Shown: positions 52,345 to 61,324, counted from the stretch's first letter. The stretch is 64,000 nt of DNA from JAOUFP01 sp963801505 (GCA_963801505.1 CAWDEY010000002.1:1-64000), one strand, 5' to 3'. Notes: generated from the letters alone by a model not told the origin. Made by a program: numbers and translations.

Positions 52345-52728
52345 TCATTTCCTCATGTATTGAAGGAGTATTGCTTCATCCTTGCCTGAGCCGGCCCTTG
52401 AGGTCACCTTCTTCATATGATATTCCATGTCTTCCGTCTTTATCTCGTAATCTATTCCGTTTTTTGTGCCTTTAAGTTCTATAAGTTTACCGGTCCTGTA
52501 AAGGTAGAGGTCCTCCTTTGCCTGCAACACCAGTTTGAGGCTGTCCTTCTTCCTGTCAAAAATATCGATATGGTATGAAAACGAAGTGAGCACCAGCAGG
52601 AATACCCCGCTTACAATAGCAAGCGCCACAAGGACCTCAATAAGGGTAAAGCCTCTGTGGGGCTCGGGGATTGGGGATTGGGGATTTGCACCGCATGAAC
52701 TATGCGCCATTAACTTCTTGTTACTCAT
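52345..52728 (-). CDS. gspI: Type II secretion minor pseudopilin I with enlarged leader
   Basis: 127 residues. The prepilin motif is HRGFTLIEVLVALAIVSGVF, but the leader before it is 26 residues (MSNKKLMAHSSCGANPQSPI then PEPHRG) instead of the usual 5-10. The extra leader is encoded by a GGGGATTGGGGATTGGGGAT-like tract (about 52662-52688 on the plus strand), the same low-complexity type found in carA and gspG. Overlaps the end of gspH by eight bases. Confidence 0.8.
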   Translation of the reverse strand: MSNKKLMAHSSCGANPQSPIPEPHRGFTLIEVLVALAIVSGVFLLVLTSFSYHIDIFDRKKDSLKLVLQAKEDLYLYRTGKLIELKGTKNGIDYEIKTEDMEYHMKKVTSRAGSGKDEAILLQYMRK

Positions 52729-53194
52729 CGAACTTCCTTTTCCCTTCTTCTATTTCCACTTCTCCCGAGAGGTTATTAAGTATGATAGTTGTATCTTTGC
52801 CGTTTTTTGTCAGATAAAGCGCAATGAGTTCTTCCTGCACCGATGGTGAAAAGGCAACTGTTACCTCACCTTCTTTTATTGTGCCGCGGGAGGGGATGAA
52901 GATCTCCCATGTCTCGTCCTCTTTCATATCAATAATCCTGGACTTGTCTTTCGGCATACCCTTTGCGCCCTTGATCCTGAACTGGCGTTCCTTAAAATCA
53001 ACAGTAAAGAGTATCTCTTTCTTGGTAGCAATGGCCTCTTCCCTCAGGTTCTTAAGTGTAGTTGCTACAGTGACTTTATCGTCTTTTGCTATCTCACTCC
53101 AGACGTTTGGGAAAGCAATGAAAGCAACGGTTGTAATTATAAACAGGACAACAAGCAATTCTAGGAGGGTAAAGCCTCTCATACGAAATCGCAT
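52721..53194 (-). CDS. gspH: Type II secretion minor pseudopilin H
   Basis: 157 residues, with MRGFTLLELLVVLFIITTVA as prepilin motif and a beta-rich body (LFTVDFKERQFRIKGAKGMP, TWEIFIPSRGTIKEGEVTVA). The first ATG (53194) lies inside the terminal inverted repeat of an inserted element; the second ATG (53182) gives the more usual short leader MRG. No RBS is evident for either, so translation may depend on the repeat sequence or on coupling. Confidence 0.82.
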   Translation of the reverse strand: MRFRMRGFTLLELLVVLFIITTVAFIAFPNVWSEIAKDDKVTVATTLKNLREEAIATKKEILFTVDFKERQFRIKGAKGMPKDKSRIIDMKEDETWEIFIPSRGTIKEGEVTVAFSPSVQEELIALYLTKNGKDTTIILNNLSGEVEIEEGKRKFDE

Positions 53195-53294
53195 TCAAAC
53201 GCTACCTGAGTTGGCTTCGTCGTCAGCTCCTCAACATACCCAACAGTATGCCTGCGTCGCTTCCTCCTCGCAGCCTTATTATCATTTTGAATGC
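53191..53294. repeat. 104-bp inverted-terminus element between gspG and gspH
   Basis: GCATTCAAACG...TTTTGAATGC: nine-base perfect terminal inverted repeats (GCATTCAAA/TTTGAATGC) around a core containing TTCGTCGTCAGCTCCTCAAC and ATACCCAACAGTATGCCTGC. Short elements of this kind are known from metagenomic genomes as dispersed repeats. It separates gspG and gspH, which in most gsp operons lie close together. Confidence 0.6.
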
Positions 53295-53303
53295 AAGTCC
53301 GTA

Positions 53304-53819
53304 TCACTCCAACTCCCAGCTCTTTATGTCGGCGTCCTTGCCTTCTCCTTCCGGCTTTCCGTCTGCCCCATAGGAGATGATGTCAAAGTCGCCGTGTGTT
53401 CCAGGAGATATATAAATAAATGGATTTCCCCAGGAGTCCTTTGGTATTTTAGTCTTCTCCAGGTAACCGTCTTCTTTGTATTTTTTCGGTATTGGTTCTG
53501 TCTCCGGCTTTTTAACAAGGGCCTCGAGCCCCTGATCTGTCGTTGGATATAAACCGTTATCGAGCTTGTAGAGCTTCAGGGCTGTTTCAAGGTTCTTCAT
53601 CTGCAGCTTTGACTCTGCTATTTTGGCATCGTCAGTACGACCAAGCATCTTCGGCGCCACCAGAGCGGCGAGTATGCCAAGAATGAATACCACGACAAGC
53701 ACCTCAATAAGAGTAAAGCCCTTTGGGGATTGGGGGTCAGGAATTGGGGGTTGGGGTCCGAAAAAACTCTCAACTCTCAACTCTAAACCCTCAACTTTCT
53801 GCAAACTGTTTATCCTCAT
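53304..53819 (-). CDS. gspG: Type II secretion major pseudopilin G with enlarged leader
   Basis: 171 residues. Motif SPKGFTLIEVLVVVFILGIL precedes the classical GspG body (LVAPKMLGRTDDAKIAESKL, LYKLDNGLYPTTDQGLEALV) and the calcium-binding C-terminal loop (SYGADGKPEGEGKDADIKSW). The leader is 33 residues (MRINSLQKVEGLELRVESFF then GPQPPIPDPQSPKG), far longer than usual, and is encoded by low-complexity DNA (GGGGATTGGGGGTCAGGAAT and CTCTCAACTCTCAACTCTAA on the plus strand, 53725-53800). It forms the pseudopilus shaft. RBS AAGGAGAAG precedes the ATG. Confidence 0.9.
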   Translation of the reverse strand: MRINSLQKVEGLELRVESFFGPQPPIPDPQSPKGFTLIEVLVVVFILGILAALVAPKMLGRTDDAKIAESKLQMKNLETALKLYKLDNGLYPTTDQGLEALVKKPETEPIPKKYKEDGYLEKTKIPKDSWGNPFIYISPGTHGDFDIISYGADGKPEGEGKDADIKSWELE

Positions 53820-53829
53820 ATTCTTCTCC

Positions 53830-54993
53830 TTATTTTATTATCTGGTTCATCTGGAATATGGGCAGGAGGATGGATATCACCATAAAGCCCACAACCGCCC
53901 CCATCACCAGGATTATAGTAGGTTCAAGCAAACGGAGGAAGTTGTCGACAGATTTTCTGAAATCCCTTTCTGCCATGTCTGCTATCCTTTCAAGAGATAC
54001 CTCAAGCCCTCCGGTTTTCTCGCCTGTTAGCAACAGCTGGAGGTGTGTCGGCGGCAAAAAAAGCGCAAGGTCCGAAAGTTTTTTGCCTTCTTTGACTTCA
54101 TCCTTGATCCTGTCTATCTCCGAAGCAAGGTACTCGCTGCCTGAGACGTCCCTTGAATATTCGAGCGCCTTTATTATCGAGACCCCTCCCGAGAGAAGAA
54201 GGCCCAGCACCCTGCAAAACCTTGAAATATAAAGGTCTCTAAATGACTTAATGGGAAAATAAAAAAGCTTTTTTGACAGGTACATCTTTTTTTTCCGGTA
54301 ATAGGCCCTGCCTGAAAAAAAAGCCGCTGCCACAAAGATAATCAGCAGGTACCAGTAGCCGTAGAGAAAATTACTGAGGCCCATGAATATCCTTGTTATG
54401 AGGGGCAGGGGAATCTTTTGGTCCATGAATATTCCCGTCACCTTTGGAAAAACAAAGACGAAAATGAAAAATATCATCAGCATGGAGACCGTAACCATGA
54501 AGGCCGGGTATATCAGGGCCGACCTGACCTTGCCCTTCAGTTCCTTCTCCCTCTCCAGAAAACCCGCGAGGCTGGTAAGCACCGTATCGAGCTTTCCCGA
54601 CTCTTCACCGGCCCTCACCATGGACGCTGTGTACTGCGGAAAAAAATCCTTCCTAAGCTCCATGGCTCCGGAAAGGCTGAGTCCCTTCACAACATTGTTG
54701 TAAACATCCTCCATGACCTTCTTTACATTCCCCACAGTTTCCCCGGAGATTGACTTTACTGCTGCAGGCACCAGGACACCAGCGGATATCATTGCCGAGA
54801 GGTTAATAAAGATATCTGAAATGCCTATCCCCTTTTCCAGTCTGAAGCCGGATCTCTCGTCCTTTTCAATGTCTTTTACGAAAAGACCCTTCTCCCTGAG
54901 ATCAAGTATGGCCTCGTTTTCGTCGCGAGAAAAGGTCTTCCCGCTTATCTCCCTGCCTTTGGTATTGTACGCCAGATATTTAAAATTCGGCAT
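53830..54993 (-). CDS. gspF: Type II secretion inner-membrane protein F
   Basis: 387 residues with the two GspF domains (about 70-190 and 265-385). Motifs are RAGEESGKLDTVLTSLAGFL in the first repeat and LTGEKTGGLEVSLERIADMA in the second, with three membrane helices (around 165, 218 and 370). It forms the platform on which pseudopilins are assembled by GspE. It overlaps the gspE stop by 14 bases. Confidence 0.93.
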   Translation of the reverse strand: MPNFKYLAYNTKGREISGKTFSRDENEAILDLREKGLFVKDIEKDERSGFRLEKGIGISDIFINLSAMISAGVLVPAAVKSISGETVGNVKKVMEDVYNNVVKGLSLSGAMELRKDFFPQYTASMVRAGEESGKLDTVLTSLAGFLEREKELKGKVRSALIYPAFMVTVSMLMIFFIFVFVFPKVTGIFMDQKIPLPLITRIFMGLSNFLYGYWYLLIIFVAAAFFSGRAYYRKKKMYLSKKLFYFPIKSFRDLYISRFCRVLGLLLSGGVSIIKALEYSRDVSGSEYLASEIDRIKDEVKEGKKLSDLALFLPPTHLQLLLTGEKTGGLEVSLERIADMAERDFRKSVDNFLRLLEPTIILVMGAVVGFMVISILLPIFQMNQIIK

Positions 54994-56503
54994 AATCCTG
55001 GTTTGTCACCCTGAGGACTTCTTCAAGGGTAGTTATCCCCTGTTTCACCTTGCTGATGCCATCATCCATAAGTGTTTCCATACCTTTTTGGACCGCTCTT
55101 TGCTTGATGGTCCTGGCGTCTTTTTTGGCAAGGATGAGATCTTTTATCTCTTCGTCTATCGAGAGGAACTCGAATATGCCTGTTCTTCCGAGGTAGCCCT
55201 TGCCCCTGCATTCCGGACAGCCCTTGCCCCTGTAGACCGTATCAACCTGCTTCAAGGCAGGAAGTCCGGACTTCTCCCCCGGAGAGAAAGTCACCGGAGT
55301 CTTGCAGAAATCGCATACCTTCCTCACAAGCCTCTGCGCCAACACACCTGAAAGTGATGACGCCACCAAAAAAGGTTCAATCTCCATGTCCACAAGCCTC
55401 GTGACTGCCGAGGCCGAGTCGTTCGTGTGGAGCGTAGAGAGCACCAGGTGGCCGGTGAGTGAGGCCTGTATAGCTATCTCTGCTGTCTCCCTGTCCCGGA
55501 TCTCTCCAACCATTATGATATCCGGGTCCTGTCTGAGCACAGACCTGAGGCCGGTAGCAAAATTCAGGTTTATCTTCGGGTTCACCTGGATCTGTCCCAC
55601 CCCTTTTATCTGGTATTCCACGGGGTCCTCGATTGTGATTATGTTCTTCTCTTCGCTGTATATCTTAAGCAGACTGCCGTAAAGGGTCGTTGTCTTTCCG
55701 GACCCTGTGGGACCTGTTACCAGCAGTATGCCGTTTGACCTGGAAAGCACCGAAGTGAACTGGGGCATCCTGCTTTCTCCAAGGCCGAGTTCCTCAAGAC
55801 TCATTACACCCTTCATCCTGTCGAGTATCCTCAACACAGCCCTCTCACCGAAAAAAGTGGGTATTATGGAGACCCTTATGTCTATGTCCTTGCCGCCTAC
55901 TATGAGGCGGATGCGTCCGTCCTGGGGGAGCCTCTTTTCAGCAATATCAAGGTTCGCCAGCACCTTGATGCGTGAGATGAGGGCGTCCTGTATTATTTTC
56001 GGAGGGGTCAGAAGCTTTTTCAGTATTCCGTCTACCCTGAATCTCACCTCGAGTTCCCGCTCGTAAGGCTCAATGTGTATATCACTGGCCCTCTCCTTCA
56101 CTGCCTCAAGAAAAAGCGCGTTGAGCAGTTTAATCACCGGCGCCTCGTCCTTGAACTCAAGGAGGTCCTTTGGAAGCTCGGCCGACTGCGTGAACATCTT
56201 CAGATCTTCGCCGGAAATCTCCCCCATAACAGTCTCAGCCGATGGAACAAGGCTGTAAGCCTGGTTGAGCAGACTCATGAGAGTCTCTTCTGAGGAATGT
56301 CCGTACTCTGAATCAAGGCCCAGTTTCCTGGCCACGTCCTGCAGCGCGTATACGCCATTGTCATCACAGACCAGACCGAACAGGCGATTGTCCTGCCTTT
56401 TGTACACAAGGACCCTGTTGTTCCGTGAAAACTCAAAGGGGATTTCCTTCAGCAGGACAATATCAACATCAGAAAGCTGAAGCGTAAGGACTTCCTTGGT
56501 CAC
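54980..56503 (-). CDS. gspE: Type II secretion ATPase E
   Basis: 507 residues. N-terminal MshEN-like region, then ASDIHIEPYERELEVRFRVD, Walker A VTGPTGSGKTTTLYGSLL, the Asp box, Walker B RQDPDIIMVGEIRDRETAEI and the His box HLVLSTLHTNDSASAVTRL. A tetracysteine zinc site follows (VCDFCKT and GCPECRGKGYLGRTGIFEFL). It powers pseudopilus extension from the cytoplasmic side. Its start overlaps the gspD stop by one base. Confidence 0.95.
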   Translation of the reverse strand: MTKEVLTLQLSDVDIVLLKEIPFEFSRNNRVLVYKRQDNRLFGLVCDDNGVYALQDVARKLGLDSEYGHSSEETLMSLLNQAYSLVPSAETVMGEISGEDLKMFTQSAELPKDLLEFKDEAPVIKLLNALFLEAVKERASDIHIEPYERELEVRFRVDGILKKLLTPPKIIQDALISRIKVLANLDIAEKRLPQDGRIRLIVGGKDIDIRVSIIPTFFGERAVLRILDRMKGVMSLEELGLGESRMPQFTSVLSRSNGILLVTGPTGSGKTTTLYGSLLKIYSEEKNIITIEDPVEYQIKGVGQIQVNPKINLNFATGLRSVLRQDPDIIMVGEIRDRETAEIAIQASLTGHLVLSTLHTNDSASAVTRLVDMEIEPFLVASSLSGVLAQRLVRKVCDFCKTPVTFSPGEKSGLPALKQVDTVYRGKGCPECRGKGYLGRTGIFEFLSIDEEIKDLILAKKDARTIKQRAVQKGMETLMDDGISKVKQGITTLEEVLRVTNQDYAEF

Positions 56504-58584
56504 TAGTCCTTCACCTTCAGATTAAGCTCAATGTCCTCTATAAGGCCGGACTTATACAGTTCATCCTTTGTCTCTTTAAACCCCTTGCCTTCAGGCATCT
56601 CTATCAGGTAAAGACCGTCTGCCATCTTTTCTTTTATCTTTATCCTTTTTTGTTTCAGCAGGGCCACCAGGTCAGCCTCGGAAACGCCGGCCTTAAGCTT
56701 CAAAACAGCCTCGCCGAAACGGTCGTCAGAAATATGTTTGGTAAAATCAGCCTTCTTTTTGGCAGAGAGGGCCGCAAGGTCCGCCGAATCCCTTATGATA
56801 TGCGGTGTCAGAAATACAACCAGGTTGGTTTTTGTCTTGTTTAACGACTTGAACTTAAAGAGGTAGCCCAGATACGGTATGTCGCCAAGCAACGGCACCT
56901 TGGTTACTATCTCCTCTCCTTTTTCCTGCATGAGCCCGCCTATGACCACGGTCTGGTTGTCCCTGACAACGACCGATGTCTTTGTCGAACGCTTTGTGGT
57001 AGTAGGGCCGACCTGGGTCAAAATAGCAACGCTTGTCTCCTGCTTCAGGGAAGATATTTCCTGATAGATGTCGAGCTTTACATACTCTCCTTCGGTTATC
57101 TGAGGCGTCAGCTTAAGCATAATGCCCACGTCCTTGCGCTCTATTACATTGAAAAGGCTCCCCGTCTGCGTCCCTGTTGTGTCGGTCTCTCTCTTTGATA
57201 TAAACGGCACGTTCTCTCCGACCATGATCTCTGCCTCTTTGTTGTCAGAGGTGAGTATCTGCGGGGTGGAGAGCACATTGACCGCGTCCCGGAACTCATT
57301 GACACTGAAGAGGGCGGAGAATCCGGGCACAGTCAGAGTACTCGTGACCGCCCCCTGCGTGACAGGCACACTTAAAAAATTGCCCATACCGCCAGCTGAG
57401 AAACCGGCAAGACCGTTGACGACATCCAGCAGGGCGCTGCTGTCCATAGTCCCGAACCCGGCGATCGCTACAGGCTCGCCGTTATTCTGCGCTATCGTAC
57501 GCCACTTGGAGCCCAGTTCACTGAGCTTGTCCAGGGAAGCTTCCACTATCATTGCTTCAACGTATACCTGCTTGCGCCGTTTGTCGAGGCCCGTGATAAT
57601 GCCGAGAAGGTTCTGGTAAAGCCCGGCAGGCGCGTTTATGATAAGCGAATTCGTCGCCTTGTCAGGCGTTATGGTGACCTTGCTTTTCGTATCCTGGGCC
57701 GGCTGCCCCTGCCTGGCCTTCTCCTCTATGCCCTTAACAACACTGTCGAGTACCTTGGCAAGCTCACCGGCGTCCGCGTTCTCAAGGAAATAGACTTTGA
57801 TGTTGCCTGTCAGGTCTGTAGAGGGGACGTCAAGAAGGGCAATGAGCTTTTTTATTGATTCTTTTGCGTAGCTTGACCCAATCAGGATAAGGGCATTGAG
57901 CCTGGTATCTGCCATGACCTTTATCTCGTCTCCGCCGGTTCCTGCCTTCTCCTTTCTCTTCAGCGAATCGTTTATAATCTTTGCCATATCTTCTGCCACG
58001 CCGTTTTTGATCTGATATATCTCCGGATCGTCCTTTACAAGGGGCTGGTCCACAAAGGAAAGGATGTGCTCGATCCTCTGTATGTTCTGGGCATTTTCCA
58101 CAAGCAGCAGATAATTGCCTGTACCGAAAACCGAAATATGACCGTCCCTTGAGATAAGCGGCTGAAAAAACTTCAGGGCATCTTCAGCGCTTATATAACT
58201 GAGAGGTATAAGCTTTGTGATATAAGAGTCAGTGGCCTTTTCATCTCCATCCTCAGGAGAGATTGTCTTTGCCTGACCCGAGGGCACTATCTTCAGCAGG
58301 TTTCCCGGCGCGGGTATCAGGGTGTAGCCCTTAAGGTTGAGAACAGACGTAAAGAGAGAGAAGGCCTCGTCAGCCGATATCTTTGAGGGCGCTATTATCG
58401 TTATCTTGCCCTTCAGCGTATCGTCGAATATGAAGTTCTTCCCCGTGACATCGCTGATGAACTTGACCACATTGGGAAGCTCAACGTCCTGCAGGTTAAC
58501 TGCTATGAGGTTTTTCTTCGGTCCGGCATTCGCGACCGAAACCAGCAGAAAAATAATAAGAAGACCTATAACTATTTTCTTCAC
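56503..58584 (-). CDS. gspD: Type II secretion secretin D with unusual C-terminal extension
   Basis: 693 residues. Signal peptide (MKKIVIGLLIIFLLVSVANA), then N0 (NLQDVELPNVVKFISDVTGK), N1-N3 repeats (ADTRLNALILIGSSYAKESI) and the secretin domain (about 335-600) ending TKVPLLGDIPYLGYLFKFKS and LVVFLTPHIIRD. After this normal end, about 85 further residues (AVLKLKAGVSEADLVALLKQ, KIKEKMADGLYLIEMPEGKG) resemble the propeptide-like N-terminal domain of fervidolysin-type subtilases. It is the outer-membrane pore of the system. Ten bases separate it from gspC upstream. Confidence 0.92.
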   Translation of the reverse strand: MKKIVIGLLIIFLLVSVANAGPKKNLIAVNLQDVELPNVVKFISDVTGKNFIFDDTLKGKITIIAPSKISADEAFSLFTSVLNLKGYTLIPAPGNLLKIVPSGQAKTISPEDGDEKATDSYITKLIPLSYISAEDALKFFQPLISRDGHISVFGTGNYLLLVENAQNIQRIEHILSFVDQPLVKDDPEIYQIKNGVAEDMAKIINDSLKRKEKAGTGGDEIKVMADTRLNALILIGSSYAKESIKKLIALLDVPSTDLTGNIKVYFLENADAGELAKVLDSVVKGIEEKARQGQPAQDTKSKVTITPDKATNSLIINAPAGLYQNLLGIITGLDKRRKQVYVEAMIVEASLDKLSELGSKWRTIAQNNGEPVAIAGFGTMDSSALLDVVNGLAGFSAGGMGNFLSVPVTQGAVTSTLTVPGFSALFSVNEFRDAVNVLSTPQILTSDNKEAEIMVGENVPFISKRETDTTGTQTGSLFNVIERKDVGIMLKLTPQITEGEYVKLDIYQEISSLKQETSVAILTQVGPTTTKRSTKTSVVVRDNQTVVIGGLMQEKGEEIVTKVPLLGDIPYLGYLFKFKSLNKTKTNLVVFLTPHIIRDSADLAALSAKKKADFTKHISDDRFGEAVLKLKAGVSEADLVALLKQKRIKIKEKMADGLYLIEMPEGKGFKETKDELYKSGLIEDIELNLKVKD

Positions 58585-58594
58585 ATTAGCCCCC

Positions 58595-59437
58595 CTAATT
58601 GATATGGAATACCTGAGTCATAGGTACACCATTCCGTATTATGTCCAGATCCATCGTGTCGAGCTCCTTTATCATGTTGAATATCTTCACCCCATCACTG
58701 GGTGAATTCAGATCTACGTTGTTTGCCCTGAGAATTATGTCTCCATTTCTCAGTCCCATATTCTCATAAAATCCCCCGGGCTTGACCTCTCTCACAAGGA
58801 AGCCTTCCTGCTTCCCGTTCTTGAGAATAGGCATAAGCCTTGCGCCCGTAAGGATCTCGTTGGGATTTTCAAGAAACTTCTTGATCTGCTCCCTGTCAAA
58901 GGTCATTTCTTTTCTGTTTTGCTGGGGCTGCCCAGATACAGGAGAGCCCGCGGGGGTTTTATTGGCAACGGTTTCAATGGCAGGAAATTTCAGTTCAAAG
59001 ACACTGCCCTGCTGAGAGATTCTGACCTTGTCCGCATAAACAGCAGTGAGTTTCCCGGCACCGAAGACATCGTCCCCGCGCTTAAAAAGCATCTGCACAG
59101 CGTCCTTGTTTTCTATGAAAGCAAATCCGGGCTTATACGTTATCACTCCCTTTAAGACAAGACCTTTAGGGTCGGTGACTGTACCCGTCTCCTTCCTGAT
59201 AACAGAAAACCTTGCCCCCTTTATCCCGAAAGGATTTTTTTCAACAACAGCGGCAAAGGCGTTTATTGTTTTAGGACCTTCCATGCCATAAGACTTGCCT
59301 TCAATTTTGGCTGCATTTCCCTTTGTTGAGACAAATTGAAGGACCTTTCCCATATTAAATGAAATTGCCAACACCAATACAATAATGCCTGCTGCATTTA
59401 AAAACGAGCGCTTTTTAAAAAAATTAAGCATTTGCAT
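58595..59437 (-). CDS. gspC: Type II secretion protein C (PDZ type)
   Basis: 280 residues. One N-terminal membrane helix (FLNAAGIIVLVLAISFNMGK), a homology region (VEKNPFGIKGARFSVIRKET, LVLKGVITYKPGFAFIENKD) and a C-terminal PDZ domain (GFLVREVKPGGFYENMGLRN, then GDIILRANNVDLNSPSDGVK). GspC connects the inner-membrane platform to the secretin. First gene of the core operon. Its upstream DNA and 5' codons are partly duplicated upstream of the TPR gene (61320-61690). Confidence 0.88.
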   Translation of the reverse strand: MQMLNFFKKRSFLNAAGIIVLVLAISFNMGKVLQFVSTKGNAAKIEGKSYGMEGPKTINAFAAVVEKNPFGIKGARFSVIRKETGTVTDPKGLVLKGVITYKPGFAFIENKDAVQMLFKRGDDVFGAGKLTAVYADKVRISQQGSVFELKFPAIETVANKTPAGSPVSGQPQQNRKEMTFDREQIKKFLENPNEILTGARLMPILKNGKQEGFLVREVKPGGFYENMGLRNGDIILRANNVDLNSPSDGVKIFNMIKELDTMDLDIIRNGVPMTQVFHIN

Positions 59438-59537
59438 AGATTACCAGAAAATTAATTATAAAGACAAAAGAAATCATGTACATCAGGTATCCATTCAGTT
59501 ATGGGAGTCAATCATCATAAAATCTCCCATTTCCATA

Positions 59538-59614
59538 AAATCTCCCCTCACCCCTCTTTTCCAAAGAGGGGAATTATTCCTCCCTTTGGCAAAGGGAGGT
59601 TAGGAGGGATTTTC
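59538..59614. repeat. Dispersed hairpin repeat, family 2
   Basis: AAATCTCCCCTCACCCCTCT, TTTCCAAAGAGGGG, CCTCCCTTTGGCAAAGGGAG, GTTAGGAGGGATTTT: two hairpins as in 46885-46960. It lies in the 340-base spacer between gspC and the TPR gene, which otherwise contains only sequence shared with 61400-61690. Confidence 0.75.
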
Positions 59615-59777
59615 CCGACAATAACTATACCCGTATCTGGAGGGATACTACATCAGTTCGTTATGCGCTGACACATCTATGCATTCCTGACTATTTGAGG
59701 AAAATCACCTCTTTTGCCGAAGGCAGCACCTCAAGGGAAACAATTATAAAAGCATATCGGCTTTCCCGCTTTCCAGG

Positions 59778-61298
59778 TCACTGTGAAAACCGGGATACTC
59801 TCTGACTGACGTCCATATAATGGTAATCCTCGGCAAGGATCCTGTTAAAGATAGTCTTTGCGACATCCGCCTTTCCTGAAAGTTCATGATACAGCGCAAG
59901 ATAGTAGTACGGCTCGAGATTTAATTTGTTCACCGGTTCATTACCGACCGCCTTACTGAACTTTTCAACAGCCAGCTTCGTCATGCCTTTCTGCCAGAAT
60001 ATCCTGCCGATAGGCACAGACGCAGGTTTATAATCAGGAGATTGAGGTCCTATCTTCTGAAAGACAGCCAGCGCACTGTCAATAAGATCAAGCTGCATAA
60101 AAAGCTTGCCTGCCCTGAGATGGTCCCCGCCTTTATCATAAAGTTCCGCAACCTTCCTGTCAGTTTGACCGGTCTTTTGATATGTGTCCGCTGCCGTGAT
60201 ATATCTCCCGGCCTTTTCAAAGTTTTCTGCAGCCCTTAAAAAATCATTCCCCCGGAAGAACATTTCTCCGGCCTCGTTGAGAAAGCCGGCCTTTGCATAT
60301 AATTCACCTGCTTTGGCATAGCTGCCTGCCTCCATGGAGATCTCTGCAGCCAGCGCAAGATCCCCGGACTTCTCGGCAGACAATGCGGCCTCATGTAATT
60401 GCCCTTTCTTATAATATACTTTCGATAATATCTCCTCTTTTTTCCTGAGATCGCCCCCTCTTTCAAATGCCTCGGCTGCCTTTTCAAGGTTGCCTGAGTG
60501 CAGATAGCATTCCCCTGCCCTTGGAAAATCGCTCTTCAGCTCATGCACAATTGCGGCCTCATAAAAAAGTCGCGCCCTTTCGTAGACCTGGACTGCCTTG
60601 TCATAATGACCGGCCTTTTCATAGAGTTTCCCGCTCATTTGCGCATATCTGCTGCCTGAAGACCCCATGTGCGCCGGATTCTTCTCATTAATAAAGCAGA
60701 TCTCATAAGCCCCGGCTGCCTTAAGAGACTCGCCGGCATTTTCATAAAGCTCAGCAGCCTTTCGGAAATTTCCGCCCTTTTCATACATAAGCGCTGCATT
60801 TTTGTCGTCTTTTATCTTGAGAAAGAGCTCGGCCGCCCTTGTGTTATTTCCGGCATTTTTAAAAAAAAGCGCCGCCTTTTCAAAGTCTCCTGTTTGTTCA
60901 TAAATCGCTGCGCAGGAGGCGTATTCTTTTGCCTCGAGATACATATGTGCAGCCTCTTCATACGCATTGATCGACTCATAAAGCAGGGCAGCTGCTTTGT
61001 AATCCTTTCCCGCCAACGCCTTTTTTATTCTCTTCCTGACGAATCTTTCTTCTGATCTATTTCTGGCCCTTTCAGACAGATAAGTTCTCAGGGGTTGAAA
61101 TAGTTTAAGAAAGGCCGAAAAAACTGGCGTCAATATCTTTTTGACAACAAGCAGCACAATAAGCAGGGTCAGAGCAACAAAAAACAATAGAACATATTCT
61201 GTTGCCTGCGGAATATTGAGATATCCGGAGATCATCTCGGCGAGTTCACGCATCTGAGGCACTATCTCATTAAGAAATTCCAATATATACGCTTTCAT
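59778..61298 (-). CDS. Membrane-anchored TPR-like repeat protein
   Basis: 506 residues. An N-terminal membrane helix (about 35-53; TEYVLLFFVALTLLIVLLVV) and a basic coiled segment precede about 20 short helical repeats of about 20 residues, such as FEKAALFFKNAGNNTRAAEL, FRKAAELYENAGESLKAAGA and LRAAENFEKAGRYITAADTY, with A, Y, E, K-A-G spacing like TPR/Sel1/alpha-SNAP-type scaffolds. It is probably a cytoplasmic scaffold. It lies upstream of and in the same direction as gspC, and its upstream DNA is a diverged copy of the gspC upstream region, so it may share regulation with the secretion operon. Confidence 0.7.
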   Translation of the reverse strand: MKAYILEFLNEIVPQMRELAEMISGYLNIPQATEYVLLFFVALTLLIVLLVVKKILTPVFSAFLKLFQPLRTYLSERARNRSEERFVRKRIKKALAGKDYKAAALLYESINAYEEAAHMYLEAKEYASCAAIYEQTGDFEKAALFFKNAGNNTRAAELFLKIKDDKNAALMYEKGGNFRKAAELYENAGESLKAAGAYEICFINEKNPAHMGSSGSRYAQMSGKLYEKAGHYDKAVQVYERARLFYEAAIVHELKSDFPRAGECYLHSGNLEKAAEAFERGGDLRKKEEILSKVYYKKGQLHEAALSAEKSGDLALAAEISMEAGSYAKAGELYAKAGFLNEAGEMFFRGNDFLRAAENFEKAGRYITAADTYQKTGQTDRKVAELYDKGGDHLRAGKLFMQLDLIDSALAVFQKIGPQSPDYKPASVPIGRIFWQKGMTKLAVEKFSKAVGNEPVNKLNLEPYYYLALYHELSGKADVAKTIFNRILAEDYHYMDVSQRVSRFSQ

Positions 61299-61324
61299 AA
61301 TATCCCCCCCATTTTGAAGCTTTC

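Noticed and set aside
60042..61055. Several plus-strand frames opposite the TPR gene
   Set aside because: They are antisense shadows of the repetitive TPR codons.
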